From contig JASHYS010000357.1 of the NCBI GenBank assembly GCA_030042915.1, positions 1 through 8,431 on the forward strand: DNA of 8,431 nucleotides. Reading direction: 5' to 3'. Source of the stretch: Acidobacteriaceae bacterium. Lineage in GTDB: Bacteria > Acidobacteriota > Terriglobia > Terriglobales > Acidobacteriaceae. Each line of letters begins with the position of its first letter. Positions within the stretch are counted from its first letter, which is position 1. A program made the position numbers and the translations under genes. Below the pieces are notes generated by a model. That model made no database searches, had not been told where the DNA came from, and was given only the letters and a program-made list of their open reading frames with translations. This document shows positions 1 through 6,446 of the stretch, piece after piece.

Positions 1-161
1 GGCTGGGGACGCTGCAGCAGGGCTACCTCGAAAACTCGAATGTGGACGTGGTGACGGAATTCGTGCAGATGGTGCTGGCGCAGCGGGCCTACGAATCGAA
101 TTCCAAAGTCATCAAGGCCGCCGACGATATGTATTCGCAAGTGAACAACATGACGCACTGA
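1..161 (+). CDS. flgG: Flagellar distal rod protein FlgG, C-terminal end (5' truncated by window)
   Basis: This is the last 52 codons of flgG, read in the frame that starts at base 3 and ends at TGA 159-161. FlgG forms the distal rod that crosses the periplasm between the MS ring/proximal rod and the hook. The visible tail has the hallmark C-terminal helix of rod/hook proteins: LENSNVDVV, then an FVQMVLAQRAYESNSK segment, then VIKAADDMYSQVNNM. This helix packs in the D0 coiled-coil core. FlgF and FlgE share a related tail, but the QRAYE.NSK.I..AD.M pattern and the position just before flgA-flgH-flgI favour FlgG. The N-terminal part lies outside the window, so full length cannot be judged. Confidence 0.9.
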   Translation, partial: LGTLQQGYLENSNVDVVTEFVQMVLAQRAYESNSKVIKAADDMYSQVNNMTH

Positions 162-207
162 TGTGCAGGCGTTGGTTGAAGGATTGGCGAGAGAACAGGC
201 GGCAACG

Positions 208-753
208 ATGCATTTCAGGATAGGCGCAAAGGCAATCGCGGCAGCTCTGCTGATGGCATCGGCGCTCGCTGTTGCGGCGCAGCCTTCGCCTGATCCCACG
301 CCCGCGCCCGATCGCGCGTCCCATGCCGGAGCGTCGCCGGCTGTTTCGGCACAGCCCCGGGGCGAAGTACTCAAGGAAATCGACGATCCGTGCACGGGCG
401 ATCGTTGGCTGCTTCTCCGCTACGCGGCTGATTCCGCGCGCCCCGCGCGCCTGATTCTGATGGCCGAGCCGCGACCGGGTCGGGGGCCCGGGGCAGCGGC
501 AGAAAATCCGCAAGCAGGAAGGCCGTCTTCGCCGCGGCCGGTGATCCGTGCCGGCGATGCGTTGATCGTGGAGGAGCACACGGCCGTGGCCGATGTGCGT
601 TTAGAGGCCACCGCGCTGGGCAACGCCGTGGCGGGAGCCCAGTTGCAGGCGCGTTTGAAGATTGGCGGCAAAGTGGTGCGCGTGGTGGCTGTCGCTGCCG
701 GACGCGCGGTTTTTGCTCCGCAAATCGAAACCGGAAGCGGGGCCTGGCGATGA
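208..753 (+). CDS. flgA: Flagellar P-ring assembly chaperone FlgA (SAF-domain type)
   Basis: FlgA is a periplasmic chaperone needed for FlgI to polymerise into the P ring. The chosen ATG at 208 gives 181 residues beginning with a good Sec signal peptide (MHFRIGAKAIAAALLMASALAVAAQ, cut near AVAA|Q; described here, not a continuous motif). A Pro/Ala-rich linker follows, to about residue 50. The C-terminal half resembles the ChapFlgA/SAF region: VIRAGDALIVEEHT at about 112-125, then ALGNAVAGAQLQARLK and VVRVVAV at about 136-162. A GTG at 163 would add 15 residues ahead of the signal peptide and is less likely. The start has only a weak purine-rich upstream stretch. The protein is shorter than enteric FlgA (219 residues) and sequence conservation is modest, so the assignment rests partly on its place between flgG and flgH. 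Its TGA overlaps the flgH ATG (ATGA), implying coupled translation. Confidence 0.8.
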   Translation: MHFRIGAKAIAAALLMASALAVAAQPSPDPTPAPDRASHAGASPAVSAQPRGEVLKEIDDPCTGDRWLLLRYAADSARPARLILMAEPRPGRGPGAAAENPQAGRPSSPRPVIRAGDALIVEEHTAVADVRLEATALGNAVAGAQLQARLKIGGKVVRVVAVAAGRAVFAPQIETGSGAWR

Positions 754-1469
754 GAGTTCACGGCATCGCCGTCCTGCTGCTGTGCGCAGCCCTGGCCCCG
801 GCCGGCGCGCTGGCCCGCAAGCACACTGCGGATGCGGCAGCCAGCAAAGCTACACCGCCCGCGGAGGCTCTGCAGGCCTACATCGCCAAGGTGCGCGCGC
901 AACAGGCAGCCGAAGTGCGCACGCCGGGATCGATCTGGAGCGCCCAGGGTCAGCTGGTGCGGCTGGGCACCGACGTCAAGGCCTTCCGCGTCCACGACGT
1001 GGTGATGATCGTGGTGGGTGAAAGCCTGACCGCCTCGACCGATGGCGCCGTCAAAGACGCGCGCGCCTCTAACGCCAACTCCGGAATCACTTCGCTGTTT
1101 GGCGCGCTCAAGCCCTCGAACAATATGCAGAATCTGCTGGGCGCGAGCGCCGCGTCGGGCCTCTCGGCGCAAGGCCAGAGCACCACTGACTCCAGCCTGA
1201 CCACGACCTTTGGAGCGGAGGTCGTCGACGTACTGCCCAACGGAATGCTGGTAGTGCAGGCCACCCGCCAGATCACCTTCTCCCAGCAGACGCAACTGAT
1301 CACGCTGCGCGGGCTGGTGCGGCCCGAGGACGTAAGCAGCCAGAACCAGGTGCTGTCGACGGCCATGACCGATCTGGAGCTGGAGGTGACAGGAAAGGGA
1401 ATCGTCAACGATTCCACCTACCGGCAGAATCCGCTGGTGCGGTTGCTGGAAAAGCTGGTGGTGTTCTGA
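750..1469 (+). CDS. flgH: Flagellar L-ring protein FlgH
   Basis: FlgH builds the L ring, the outer-membrane bushing around the rod. The 239-residue product has the family signatures GSIW (60-63), TDVKAFRVHDVVMI (74-87, the L..D.RA..VGD..tV block), a long Ser/Thr/Asn-rich middle, FGAEVVDVLPNGMLVVQA in the beta-rich core and the C-terminal ITLRGLVRPEDVSSQNQVLS block. The N-terminus is a hydrophobic signal peptide with a possible cut at GALA|RK near residue 22. Most FlgH proteins are lipoproteins, but the only Cys here (residue 12) follows Leu-Leu-Leu and does not form a lipobox. The start overlaps the flgA stop by four bases, and its stop shares one base with the flgI ATG. Confidence 0.95.
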   Translation: MRVHGIAVLLLCAALAPAGALARKHTADAAASKATPPAEALQAYIAKVRAQQAAEVRTPGSIWSAQGQLVRLGTDVKAFRVHDVVMIVVGESLTASTDGAVKDARASNANSGITSLFGALKPSNNMQNLLGASAASGLSAQGQSTTDSSLTTTFGAEVVDVLPNGMLVVQATRQITFSQQTQLITLRGLVRPEDVSSQNQVLSTAMTDLELEVTGKGIVNDSTYRQNPLVRLLEKLVVF

Positions 1470-2686
1470 TGAGCGTTGCAGTGCAAGCGGAGGGCAACCG
1501 GGTGCCGGTAACGGCGGGGCCGGTTGCGCCTCCAGAGCCCTGGAGGCACAAGCCCGACCGGGCTTTCTGGTTCTACCTGGCCGTAGCCGTGCTCTGGCTG
1601 CTGATGATCGGCGAGTTCCGTCCGCAGGAGCCGGGCCGCAGGTCGCGCGTCAAGGATGTCGCCACCATCGAGGGCATTCGCGACAACCAGCTGGTCGGCT
1701 ACGGATTGGTGGTCGGACTAAAAGGTACGGGCGACAGCTCGCAGACGGTGTTTCCCGCGCAGACTCTGGTTTCAGCTCTGGAGCGCATGGGCATCACCGT
1801 GCCGCAAACCGGGTCGCAGAGCGCCAGCAACATGCAAGTGAAGAATATGGCAGCGGTTTTTGTGGTGGCGACGCTGCCGCCCTTCAGCCCTCCCGGCTAC
1901 AAGCTGGATGTAACAGTGTCGTCGGCAGGCGACGCACGGTCGATTGAAGGCGGCATCCTGCTGATGACGCCGCTCTACGGTCCGGACGGTCAGATTTATG
2001 CCCAGGCGCAGGGCGCCTTGGTGCTGGGCGGATACACGGCGACTGCGGGAGGCAATGCCAAGCAGGTGAATCATCCCACCACGGCGCGCATTCCCGGTGG
2101 GGCGCTGGTGGAGCGGTCCGCGGCTCTTGACCTGAAGCTGATGCGCACCGTCAGCGTGGTGCTGAGCGACGCCGATTTTCACACCGCGCAGGGGATGGCG
2201 GCAGCGATCGACCAGGCGCTGGGCACGGGGCGGGCGCACGCTGTCGACAGCCGGCGCGTGGAGGTTGCCGCACAGCCGGACGAGGACATGGCGGCATTGC
2301 TCGACAGAATTGAAGGCGTGGAGATCGAGGTCTATCCGCGGGCGCGCGTGGTGGTGAACGAGCGCACCGGGACAGTGGTCATCGGCGGCACGGTGCGGCT
2401 GGAGCCGGTGTCGATCCTGCACGGCGGACTCAGCGTGAATGTGATCTCGAAGATCGAAGTCTCGCAGCCCGGCCCGCTCGCCGCGGGAACCACGCAGGTG
2501 GTGGAGCAGACCGAGGTGCAGGCGCAGGACAAGCCGGTGAACCGCATCGAGCTGAAGGAGGGCGCCACGGTGGAAGATCTGGTGCAGGAATTGCAGCGCA
2601 CCGGCGCCGGAGCGCGCGACGTGATCTCGATTCTGCAGGCCATGAAGGCAGCCGGGGCTCTCGATGCCGACCTGGAAGTGCTGTGA
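1469..2686 (+). CDS. flgI: Flagellar P-ring protein FlgI with extended N-terminus
   Basis: FlgI polymerises into the P ring in the peptidoglycan layer. The family core starts at about residue 60: RVKDVATIEGIRDNQLVGYG, then LVVGLKGTGDSS. It runs to the classic end RDVISILQAMKAAGALDADL. Conserved inner blocks include PPFSPPGYKLDVTVSS and VVVNERTGTVVIGG. At 405 residues it is longer than enteric FlgI (about 365) because about 32 hydrophilic residues precede a hydrophobic stretch (33-50, FWFYLAVAVLWLLMIGEF). No Ala-X-Ala cleavage site is obvious after it, so the segment may be an atypical signal or an anchor. There is no better in-frame start near the hydrophobic stretch, and the ATG overlaps the flgH stop by one base, supporting 1469. 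No cysteine is present, so the disulfide known from enteric FlgI is absent. Confidence 0.96.
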   Translation: MSVAVQAEGNRVPVTAGPVAPPEPWRHKPDRAFWFYLAVAVLWLLMIGEFRPQEPGRRSRVKDVATIEGIRDNQLVGYGLVVGLKGTGDSSQTVFPAQTLVSALERMGITVPQTGSQSASNMQVKNMAAVFVVATLPPFSPPGYKLDVTVSSAGDARSIEGGILLMTPLYGPDGQIYAQAQGALVLGGYTATAGGNAKQVNHPTTARIPGGALVERSAALDLKLMRTVSVVLSDADFHTAQGMAAAIDQALGTGRAHAVDSRRVEVAAQPDEDMAALLDRIEGVEIEVYPRARVVVNERTGTVVIGGTVRLEPVSILHGGLSVNVISKIEVSQPGPLAAGTTQVVEQTEVQAQDKPVNRIELKEGATVEDLVQELQRTGAGARDVISILQAMKAAGALDADLEVL

Positions 2687-3117
2687 AGGCAGGGACCGAG
2701 GGGCCAAGAGAACAAGAAGGCAAGGAGCGAGGCAACGAGGGAGCGAGGCAGCACTGCATGCAGGTTGGGGCCATCGGAGGAGAGGACGCGAATCAGTCGG
2801 CGGCTGCGCCTTCGCCGCGGCTGGTGCGGGCGGCGCACGAATTTGAAGGCCAGATGATGAAGGAGTTGCTGAAGCCGATGACGGACGGCGACGCGCTAAC
2901 AGGAACTGAGGACAGCGACGCGGACTCGGGTGCAGGCTCTGGCGGAGCGCTCAGCGGGTTTGCCTCCGAGGCGCTCGGCCAGGCACTCAGCAACCGCGGA
3001 GGTTTCGGGATTGCCGATCGCATTGTCCGAGAACTCTCCCATTCCGGTAACCGGCATGCAAGCGGGAAGGTAACTGGAAATCTGCACCGCAATAACGGGA
3101 TAAAAGCCTCTGAATGA
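2683..3117 (+). CDS. flgJ: Rod-binding protein FlgJ (single-domain, no muramidase)
   Basis: This matches the N-terminal rod-binding domain of FlgJ, a scaffold/cap for rod assembly in the periplasm. The first block is RAAHEFEGQMMKELLKPM (residues 49-66) and the second is GALSGFASEALGQALSNRGG then FGIADRIVREL (about 89-117), separated by an acidic Asp/Ser/Gly-rich linker. At 144 residues there is no C-terminal peptidoglycan hydrolase domain, which is usual outside beta- and gamma-proteobacteria. The start is uncertain. GTG 2683 overlaps the flgI stop (GTGA), but codons 4-25 then come from a purine-rich tandem repeat and encode a highly charged peptide. An in-frame ATG at 2758 directly after the repeat, with GAGG nine bases upstream, would give a clean 119-residue protein. 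Either start yields the same domain. Confidence 0.85.
   Translation: MKAGTEGPREQEGKERGNEGARQHCMQVGAIGGEDANQSAAAPSPRLVRAAHEFEGQMMKELLKPMTDGDALTGTEDSDADSGAGSGGALSGFASEALGQALSNRGGFGIADRIVRELSHSGNRHASGKVTGNLHRNNGIKASE
2698..2752 (+). repeat. Purine-rich short tandem repeat (8-base period) at flgI/flgJ junction
   Basis: The strand is almost purely purine plus C. Its best-ordered part is three successive octamers, GAGGCAAC (2729-2736), GAGGGAGC (2737-2744) and GAGGCAGC (2745-2752). The 11-mer GGAGCGAGGCA occurs twice, at 2724 and 2740. The more degenerate upstream part (2698-2728) continues the same AAGG/GAGG alternation. It lies either inside the 5' end of flgJ (GTG start) or just upstream of it (ATG 2758 start), where GAGG could act as a ribosome binding site. 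It resembles the boundary repeats further right in general style but has an 8-base rather than a 7-base period. Confidence 0.65.
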
Positions 3118-3118
3118 C

Positions 3119-3145
3119 TAGAGTGATTAGAAAGACCGCCGATAA
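3119..3145 (+). promoter_or_regulatory. Sigma-28 (FliA) promoter upstream of flgM
   Basis: An exact GCCGATAA lies at 3138-3145, identical to the sigma-28 -10 consensus. Exactly 11 bases upstream is TAGAGTGA (3119-3126), which matches 5 of 8 positions of the TAAAGTTT -35 element. The spacing is the known sigma-28 spacing. It sits in the 44-50 base gap between the flgJ stop and the flgM start, the largest gap in the flgA-flgK cluster, and would start transcription a few bases before the flgM Shine-Dalgarno. Confidence 0.82.
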
Positions 3146-3153
3146 GACACTTT

Positions 3154-3159
3154 AAGGAG
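3154..3159 (+). promoter_or_regulatory. Shine-Dalgarno deciding the flgM start
   Basis: AAGGAG at 3154-3159 is eight bases from the ATG at 3168 but only two from the ATG at 3162. The spacing favours 3168 as the true flgM start. Confidence 0.75.
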
Positions 3160-3167
3160 CAATGCGT

Positions 3168-3464
3168 ATGGATGTTCGCAACAGCCTGGACGGGTTACGG
3201 TCGCTGCTGGGGGTGAATCAGCCGGCGCCCTCCGCACCGCAAGGCAAGAGCAGCACTACGGCTCAATCGACGAGCGCGCTGGACGGAGATAGCGCGACGC
3301 TGAGCAGTGCAGCCAACGAGATTTCGCAGTCGGCATCGAGCGAAGGAGTGCGCACGGACAAGGTTGCCGCGGTGCAGGCAGCGCTGGCTGCGGGAACCTA
3401 CAGTGTGCCGGCGTCGGCGGTGGCTTCAAAGGTCATCGACTCCATGCTGGCCGGTGGCGAGTAA
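3168..3464 (+). CDS. flgM: Anti-sigma-28 factor FlgM
   Basis: FlgM binds FliA (sigma-28) in the cytoplasm and is exported through the finished hook-basal body, which releases sigma-28 for late genes. The 98-residue product is small, Ser/Ala/Gln-rich and probably disordered at the N-terminus. Its C-terminal part (61-95) has the family signature VRTDKVAAVQAALAAGTYSV, then ASAVASKVIDSML, matching the R..KV..i..ai..G.Y.v....vA..mi..~l pattern of the sigma-binding helices. The start was set by the AAGGAG spacing; an ATG six bases earlier is in frame. A sigma-28 promoter lies just upstream, giving the expected autoregulatory loop. flgN follows after about 21 bases. Confidence 0.92.
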   Translation: MDVRNSLDGLRSLLGVNQPAPSAPQGKSSTTAQSTSALDGDSATLSSAANEISQSASSEGVRTDKVAAVQAALAAGTYSVPASAVASKVIDSMLAGGE

Positions 3465-3485
3465 TCAGACTGAGAAGGGCACGCC

Positions 3486-3920
3486 ATGGAGGCAGAGGAG
3501 CAGCGCCTGATTCATCCCGAGCTGAAACTGCTGGTTGCGGATGCGTCGCGGGCTCTGGCGCGGTTAGATCGAGCGCGGCTCGAGGAGCTTGCGCTTTCGT
3601 GCCAGGCGCTCAATCGCGACATAGAGCCGATGAGCCCCGACGATCGCCAGGAGCTGGCGCGTCAGGCCCAGGAAGCCCAAGCCGATATGGCGGTTTTCAG
3701 CCGCGTTCTGGATGCCACGCGGGCAAATATGCGTGTGATGAACCGGCTGCGCGTCATGCGGGCCGGGCAGCTTGAATACAGCGAGGGCCAGGCGCGCGGC
3801 GGCGAGAATCCTGAGCTCGAGCAGGCGATTCCAGCCCTGCCGGATGACAATGCGGGGTCGCCATCGCCGGGTCCTGAGCGGCCGGCTGAAAGCGCGGAGG
3901 GCGGTCATGGGGACCATTAA
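3486..3920 (+). CDS. flgN: FlgN-like export chaperone for FlgK/FlgL
   Basis: FlgN-family proteins are cytoplasmic helical chaperones that escort FlgK and FlgL to the export gate. The 144-residue product is predicted mostly helical from residues 10-95, with an early segment LKLLVADASRALARLDRARL and a later FSRVLDATRANMRVMNRLRV that resembles the lL..t..Nl.v...L end of FlgN. The last 45 residues are Gly/Pro/Glu-rich and look disordered. Sequence similarity is weak by eye; the name rests mainly on size, helicity and its place directly between flgM and flgK, where flgN is usually found. The ATG has AGAAGGG about six bases upstream. The 3' end overlaps the flgK start by 14 bases, suggesting coupled synthesis with its client. 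Confidence 0.68.
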   Translation: MEAEEQRLIHPELKLLVADASRALARLDRARLEELALSCQALNRDIEPMSPDDRQELARQAQEAQADMAVFSRVLDATRANMRVMNRLRVMRAGQLEYSEGQARGGENPELEQAIPALPDDNAGSPSPGPERPAESAEGGHGDH

Positions 3921-5376
3921 CTCCGCTCTGAGCATCACCACGGGCGCTCTTGATGCCGACCAGGCAGCGTTAAGCGTGGTGGCCAACAACGTGGCCAACG
4001 CCAACACCACCGGCTACACCGAGGAAACGCCCGACTGGCAGGAGAATGCGGCGATCGACGTGGACGGAGTTCAGGTGGGCGACGGCGTGACGGAAGCGGG
4101 CGCCACGTCGCAACGCGACCTGGTGCTGGAGGCGCGCCTCGATCAGCAGCAGCAACTGGCGTCGGCGTCGAGCACACGTCTTACGGCGCTCAAGAACATT
4201 CAGGCCCTCTTCACTCCAGCTTCCGGGTCGTCGAGTTCCACTGCGGGCGACATCGGCAGCGACATCACGAGCTTTTTCGATTCGTTTTCTTCGCTCGAGA
4301 GCGATCCCACCGACAACTCGTTGCGCGAGCAGGTGCTCACGTCGGCATCCACGCTGGCTGGCGATATCTCCGGCGCCGCCGACAGCCTCAATGAGCAGAG
4401 TGCATCGATCAACCAGGAGGCGGCGGGCGTAGCCAGCCAGGTGAACTCGCTTACGAGCGCTATCGCGCAGCTCAATATGCAGATTCAGTCCGCTTCGCCG
4501 GACTCGGATGCGGGAACGCTTGAGGACCAGCGCCAGCAGGATATCAGCCAGCTCTCCCAGTTGATCGGCATCAACCAGGTGACCACGGAGAACAACGGGC
4601 TCTCGGTGACCACCACCTCCGGACAACTGCTGGTTTCCGAGGGCCAGAGCTTCCAGTTAACGGCGGGAACGGTCAATGGGAATACGGATTTCTTTCTCGA
4701 CGGCACCGACATCACTTCGCAGCTGGCCTCAGGCGGCGGGCAACTGGGCGGCTACTTGACGGCGCGCGACGTGGACATTCCCGGCGGCCTTAACGCGCTC
4801 GATCAGCTGGCGTATGGCATCTCCACTTCGGTCAATGCGCAAAACAATTCCGGGGAAGACGCAGGCGGCAACACCGGCGCGGCTGTGGAAGGCTCGACAA
4901 CCGGAGCAATGACCTTGGACATCTTTTCGCCGCCTCCCACCTACGCTGCGAATGAAGCGGATGCGGGATCGAATGTTACGGGTGCAGCGGCCGCCATGAG
5001 CGTGGTCATGACCGATCCCAACCAAATTGCCGCAGCCGGCGCCGGCACCGGCAACGACTCGAATGCGATGACGATGGCGAACCTTGCCAACGATACGATC
5101 GTCAGCGGGCAGACGCCGATCAACTACTACTCAAACTTTGTTTCCACGCTAGGCTCGACGGTTTCTGAAGTGCAAACCGAGAACACGGCGCAGAATGCAT
5201 CGGTGACGCAACTCCAGACGCAGAACAACGCGATCTCAGAGGTGAATCTGAACGATGAGGCGACGGCGATGTCGACCATGGAGAGCAGCTATCAGGCTGC
5301 CTCGCAGGTCTTCACGCTGCTGAACACCATCATGGCCTCGGCATTGAACCTAGGCGAGGAAACGGCGGTGTCGTAA
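3907..5376 (+). CDS. flgK: Hook-filament junction protein FlgK (HAP1)
   Basis: FlgK forms the first junction zone between hook and filament. The 489-residue product begins with the D0 signature INSALSITTGALDADQAALS, then VVANNVANANTTGYTEETP (residues 23-41), the asNNIANanT.GY motif of axial proteins. It ends with the matching helix INYYSNFVSTLGSTVSEVQ ... EVNLNDEATAMSTMESSYQA then ASQVFTLLNTIMAS. The middle is rich in Ser, Thr, Gln, Asn and Gly and has no cysteine, typical of an exported extracellular protein. It is somewhat shorter than enteric FlgK (547), with the difference in the variable middle. The start at 3907 is preceded by GGAGG (3896-3900) at six-base spacing and begins the conserved D0 sequence; upstream in-frame starts would only add flgN-shadow residues. 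Confidence 0.95.
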   Translation: MGTINSALSITTGALDADQAALSVVANNVANANTTGYTEETPDWQENAAIDVDGVQVGDGVTEAGATSQRDLVLEARLDQQQQLASASSTRLTALKNIQALFTPASGSSSSTAGDIGSDITSFFDSFSSLESDPTDNSLREQVLTSASTLAGDISGAADSLNEQSASINQEAAGVASQVNSLTSAIAQLNMQIQSASPDSDAGTLEDQRQQDISQLSQLIGINQVTTENNGLSVTTTSGQLLVSEGQSFQLTAGTVNGNTDFFLDGTDITSQLASGGGQLGGYLTARDVDIPGGLNALDQLAYGISTSVNAQNNSGEDAGGNTGAAVEGSTTGAMTLDIFSPPPTYAANEADAGSNVTGAAAAMSVVMTDPNQIAAAGAGTGNDSNAMTMANLANDTIVSGQTPINYYSNFVSTLGSTVSEVQTENTAQNASVTQLQTQNNAISEVNLNDEATAMSTMESSYQAASQVFTLLNTIMASALNLGEETAVS

Positions 5377-5380
5377 ATGC

Positions 5381-5466
5381 AGCTTCTAGCTACTAGCTCC
5401 TAGCAGCGCGGCAAGAAACTGGGAGCGGGAATCTAATGGCCAGAAGCTGGGAAGCCAGGAGCTGAT
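5381..5466 (+). repeat. Heptad-repeat element with inverted arms between flgK and flgL
   Basis: The left arm is four 7-base units, AGCTTCT, AGCTACT, AGCTCCT and AGCAGCG (5381-5408). The right arm (5439-5466) carries the complementary-type units GCCAGAA, GCTGGGA, AGCCAGG and AGCTGAT. GCCAGGAGCT and GCCAGAAGCT on the right are near-complements of AGCTTCTAGC and AGCTCCTAGC on the left (8-9 of 10, more with G-U pairs), so a stem enclosing roughly 30 bases could form. This fills nearly all of the 93-base flgK-flgL gap. The stem is imperfect and no U-run follows, so it is not called a terminator. Confidence 0.75.
5457..5461 (+). promoter_or_regulatory. flgL Shine-Dalgarno embedded in the repeat
   Basis: AGGAG lies eight bases before the flgL ATG (5470). 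It is formed by the last units of the right arm of the repeat element, so folding of the repeat would hide or expose this site. Confidence 0.7.
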
Positions 5467-5469
5467 CTC

Positions 5470-6384
5470 ATGCGCGTCGATCCGTCGTACATTATCAATC
5501 TCGTCAGCTCACTCGATCAGACGCAGGCCAGCGAACAGCAGTTGAGCTCGGAGCTTTCCAGCGGCGTGAGCGTTACCTCGCTCGGCCAGAACCCGATGGC
5601 CGCCGGAGAAAATGTGTTGCTGCTCAACCAGGTTCAGCAGAACGATTCGTTCACGCAAAGCTCGAACCTGGTGACCAGCCAGTTGCAGGTGGCCGATTCC
5701 TCGTTGGGCAGCGTGGTGAGCGAATTGACGCAAGCGGTGTCGCTGGCCACGAGCGCCAACAATGGCACCATGAGCGCCACCGATGTGCAATCGGTGGGCT
5801 CGCAGATTTCCGGAATCCTGAACGAAGTGCAGTCGCTGGCCAACACCAGTTATCAGGGCCAATACATTTTTGCGGGCGGGCAGACGGGGGCGGCGCCGTT
5901 TTCGACTTCGAACGCCACGTCGCCCGGGGTCACCACCTACAGCGGCGACGAAGACGTGAATTACCTCGAGCTGCCGAACGGGCAGAAGATTCAGCTCAAC
6001 GTTCCCGGTGATCAGATTTTTCTGGGCAGCGGGACAAACAGCGTCTTCGGGGCGCTCAATGCGCTGGTAGCCGACTACTCGAGCGGCACGGTCAACACCC
6101 AACAGGCGGCCAGCGACACTGAAGCGCTGAGCACGGCGCTCAGTTACGTTTCGCAGCAGCGCGTGACCATCGACAACTCCATCGACCAACTAAGCGCGGC
6201 GTCGAGCGCAGTCACCAATGAGCAGACGCAGTTAACCACGGCGCAGACCGACTTGATGCAGGCTGACATCCCCACGGTTTCTACTCAACTTTCCCTGGCC
6301 GAGACACAGCAGACGGCGCTCGAAGACGTGATTGCGGAGCTCGAATCATCGTCGAACGACCTGTTCACCAAACTGCAGCCGTGA
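5470..6384 (+). CDS. flgL: Hook-filament junction protein FlgL (HAP3)
   Basis: FlgL forms the second junction zone, between FlgK and the flagellin filament. The 304-residue product is close to enteric FlgL (317). Signatures are the N-terminal coiled-coil block with LSSELSSGVSVTSLGQNPMA (26-45), equivalent to the l..q..SGkrv..psDDP.aa motif of flagellin-like proteins, and NTSYQGQYIFAGGQTGAAPF (125-144), the N...~G.YlFaG....~PF motif. The C-terminal helix IPTVSTQLSLAETQQTALED then VIAELESSSNDLFTKL closes the D0/D1 core. The Asp-Asp of the usual SDDP is replaced by Gly-Gln (LGQNP). There is no cysteine. It is separated from flgK by the repeat element. No csrA or fliW follows, unlike many other flgK-flgL clusters. 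Confidence 0.94.
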   Translation: MRVDPSYIINLVSSLDQTQASEQQLSSELSSGVSVTSLGQNPMAAGENVLLLNQVQQNDSFTQSSNLVTSQLQVADSSLGSVVSELTQAVSLATSANNGTMSATDVQSVGSQISGILNEVQSLANTSYQGQYIFAGGQTGAAPFSTSNATSPGVTTYSGDEDVNYLELPNGQKIQLNVPGDQIFLGSGTNSVFGALNALVADYSSGTVNTQQAASDTEALSTALSYVSQQRVTIDNSIDQLSAASSAVTNEQTQLTTAQTDLMQADIPTVSTQLSLAETQQTALEDVIAELESSSNDLFTKLQP

Positions 6385-6446
6385 GTTCGCGGCCGGCAAA
6401 CAAGGATGGAGAGACTTTCTCTATACTGAGAGCAAGAGGCGCACCC

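Noticed and set aside
420..1295. Minus-strand open frame opposite flgA/flgH
   Set aside because: Antisense to two recognisable flagellar genes in a coupled operon; composition typical of a shadow frame.
1772..2707. Minus-strand open frame opposite flgI
   Set aside because: His/Arg-rich antisense of a strongly conserved FlgI core; no domain or ribosome site.
2698..2752. CRISPR array
   Set aside because: Period of 8 bases with no unique spacers; no cas genes.
3772..3906. N-terminal extension of flgK upstream of 3907
   Set aside because: The 45 extra residues are Arg-rich out-of-frame flgN sequence; the conserved D0 start and GGAGG spacing fix the start at 3907.
5381..5466. Rho-independent terminator between flgK and flgL
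   Set aside because: The inverted arms are imperfect, the loop is long and no U-run follows; better described as a repeat element within the operon.
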